A DNA stretch of 64,000 bases, taken from assembly GCA_013397455.1 (NCBI GenBank), contig VYZB01000213.1:24279-88278 (forward strand). The letters run 5' to 3'. Below are positions 62,301 to 64,000 of this stretch, in pieces. The position numbers were made by a program, and so were the translations under genes. Under the pieces are notes generated by a model that was not told the DNA's origin, did not search any database, and was given only the letters and a program-made list of their open reading frames with translations. The stretch's first letter is position 1; each line of letters starts with the position of its first letter. This DNA comes from Crotophaga sulcirostris. Its lineage: Eukaryota > Chordata > Aves > Cuculiformes > Crotophagidae.

Positions 62301-64000
62301 TCTCAGTTTCTTCCAATATCGTGAGTTTGTAAACCCATAAATGTTACCTAAATATTTATTTAAAAGAAAATGTAATTGGAGCAGATTATGATGGAAATGG
62401 AGATGATTACTTAGGCAGTGACATATTGATTGCAGTGAAAAAGTCGAACATTTTCTTTTGTGTACCTACAGGATGTAAATGCTTGAGATACATATCTAAG
62501 ACAGTTCAGATGAATTATGCTTGGACAGTGCTTGTGTTTTTCCCCTATTGATTGTAACCGGAGCTGAAGGTGATTAGTTTAGATTCAGAGACCTAATTTC
62601 TTGAGATCTGGAGGTATGAAAGACAAATTCCAGCATCTGCTGGTGTTAGCAGCAGTGATATTTTGTACCATACCTTTTAGCTATTCTGCATAAAATTACT
62701 TTGCAGCAGACTTCTTTTTCCCATTTTTTTATAGGATGCGTTGGAAATGTGTGAGCATTAATTTCTAGTACAACCAAGGAACTTTGTAATTCTGAGAACA
62801 GTAATTATTAGCTACGATTCCAAAGACTGCTTCCAAAAATAATCAACTTTTTTTTTTTTTCAAAGCCTTATAAAAGAGCTATTTTTTAATTTCTCAACAT
62901 TTGATAGAGGATTTTTTTTTTTAGATTTAGGTCACTCCCTTCTGGATTAGTGCAGTACTCATATTGACACTGAAACATTTGGCAACACCTCTGATATTCT
63001 GTTGTATTTGCTGTTCACCATTAATACAGGTGGTTTCGCAGATCTCAGGTCTGTTCTCTGTTTACTTACTACACAATCAACATGAGCTTAAATGTCCAAG
63101 ATGCAATGATATCATTTCCTTAAACTAGTGTTGTATTCAGTGCAAGAGTTGTCACTCTGATTTTTTTCCTGAAGTATTAACCTTCAGAAGTTGCCTTGGC
63201 CAGGGGACAGTTATCACCTACATGTGATCTTTCAATCCTGTCAACTAAGTTCTCATTCACTGGGAAGATAAGCACCACTAACTAAAACATGGCCGCTGGT
63301 TTCTTTTGTATTATTTCTCTAAATTCTTGTGGGGTACCTGAAATAGTTTATTGTATATTCTAGTTCTGGCCTCAAATTTGAATTCTGATTGTATTCACTG
63401 ATGTTGCATGGGCTCAGAAAGCCTTAAGTGTTGATGTTCATTCTTGTTCTTTGATTTTGACTGTGACTCAAGAGTTTAGAGTGAGAAATAGGAAAGTCAA
63501 GTGCCATATTTGCCTAATCATTCTCAGGCGGAATTCAAGAACGAATTATATGGTTTTGGTCTGTTGAAACACCTTTCATCATATCTAAACCATGCTCTCT
63601 GAACTACTCTTCTACCATCAAGGATCAAAGGTTGAGAAAAATAAAGTTATGCCTATTAAACTAAAGGTCACTCAGGGTTTCTGGCCAAAACTCTAAATGA
63701 ATCTAACCGCTTTTATATTGATTTTTATGTCTACACACATTATAGCATACTTGTTTCATATAAGTCTACAGACAAAACTGCTGCAGGAGGAAATTAAAAC
63801 CTTATTGGAAGAGGAGCTGGCAGTTTGTGCTATGCGTTTGAGAGCCTGCAGTTCAAAAGGAAGTAGCATAAAGTGATGTTGAATTGCTATGTGCCCTTCC
63901 AGTGGTAGTATGTCTCATGGTTGCCCTATGTCTGTTAGAAACACTTAATTACCGCAGCTACAACTACATCTCAAATATCCAAAAGAGTGCCTGTTGCAGC
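59346..64000. other. Unique non-coding sequence
   Basis: No gene recognised. A further perfect octamer lies at 61171-61178. Frames of 93-102 codons on the minus strand near 59869-60316 overlap in two phases and have no domain. Poly-T runs near 62847-62860 and 62912-62922 are simple sequence. Confidence 0.65.

Noticed and set aside
1..64000. tRNA, snRNA, microRNA, CRISPR or bacterial/phage genes
   Set aside because: No cloverleaf with A/B boxes, no microRNA seed I know in a proper hairpin, no regularly spaced repeats and no prokaryote-like gene density.

Overview
The window looks like vertebrate nuclear DNA with no protein-coding gene, RNA gene, CRISPR array or bacterial-type operon that I can recognise. 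It is A+T-rich (roughly 62-64% by eye) and strongly depleted in CpG, and its longest start-to-stop reading frame is only 139 codons. All frames above 120 codons lack domains, convincing splice context or recognisable homology. The best reading is an intergenic desert or a very large intron on an amniote chromosome.

The lineage clue is the repeat content. There is one long, heavily mutated CR1 LINE on the minus strand (about 16270-17660), an ancient amniote repeat at 24250-24475 of a type I associate with turtles, crocodilians and birds, and MIR-like remnants at 43421-43525 and perhaps 558-690. There are no Alu, B1, L1 or other mammal-specific elements, and repeats are sparse. This favours a bird, with a crocodilian or turtle as the alternative. 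I cannot name the species or chromosome.

Layout: 1-10.9 kb is mostly unique A+T-rich sequence with two notable inverted repeats (8751-8819 and 9953-10010). 10.9-12.6 kb holds a 16-bp tandem repeat, a purine-rich tract and a G+C-richer block. 15.0-15.5 kb carries two short segments with good splice signals. 16.3-17.7 kb is the CR1. 19.8-20.6 kb is a G-rich island preceded by a very good splice acceptor. 24.2-24.5 kb is the ancient amniote repeat. 29.5 kb has a 10-bp inverted repeat, 31.4 kb a TATA-containing duplication and 36.7 kb a G+C-rich hairpin. 40.3-40.7 kb is the best regulatory candidate, with paired homeodomain-type sites, a perfect 18-bp palindrome and an octamer. 43.4 kb is a MIR-like SINE, 49.1-49.7 kb a pyrimidine-rich stretch and 55.1-55.7 kb a G+C-richer block. 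56.9-61.2 kb has four perfect octamer (POU-type) sites. The rest is unique sequence in which I see nothing specific.

No genes cooperate here. If the window has a function, it is probably regulatory DNA for a gene outside it, or intronic sequence of such a gene. I found no evidence for a new enzymatic or defence system.
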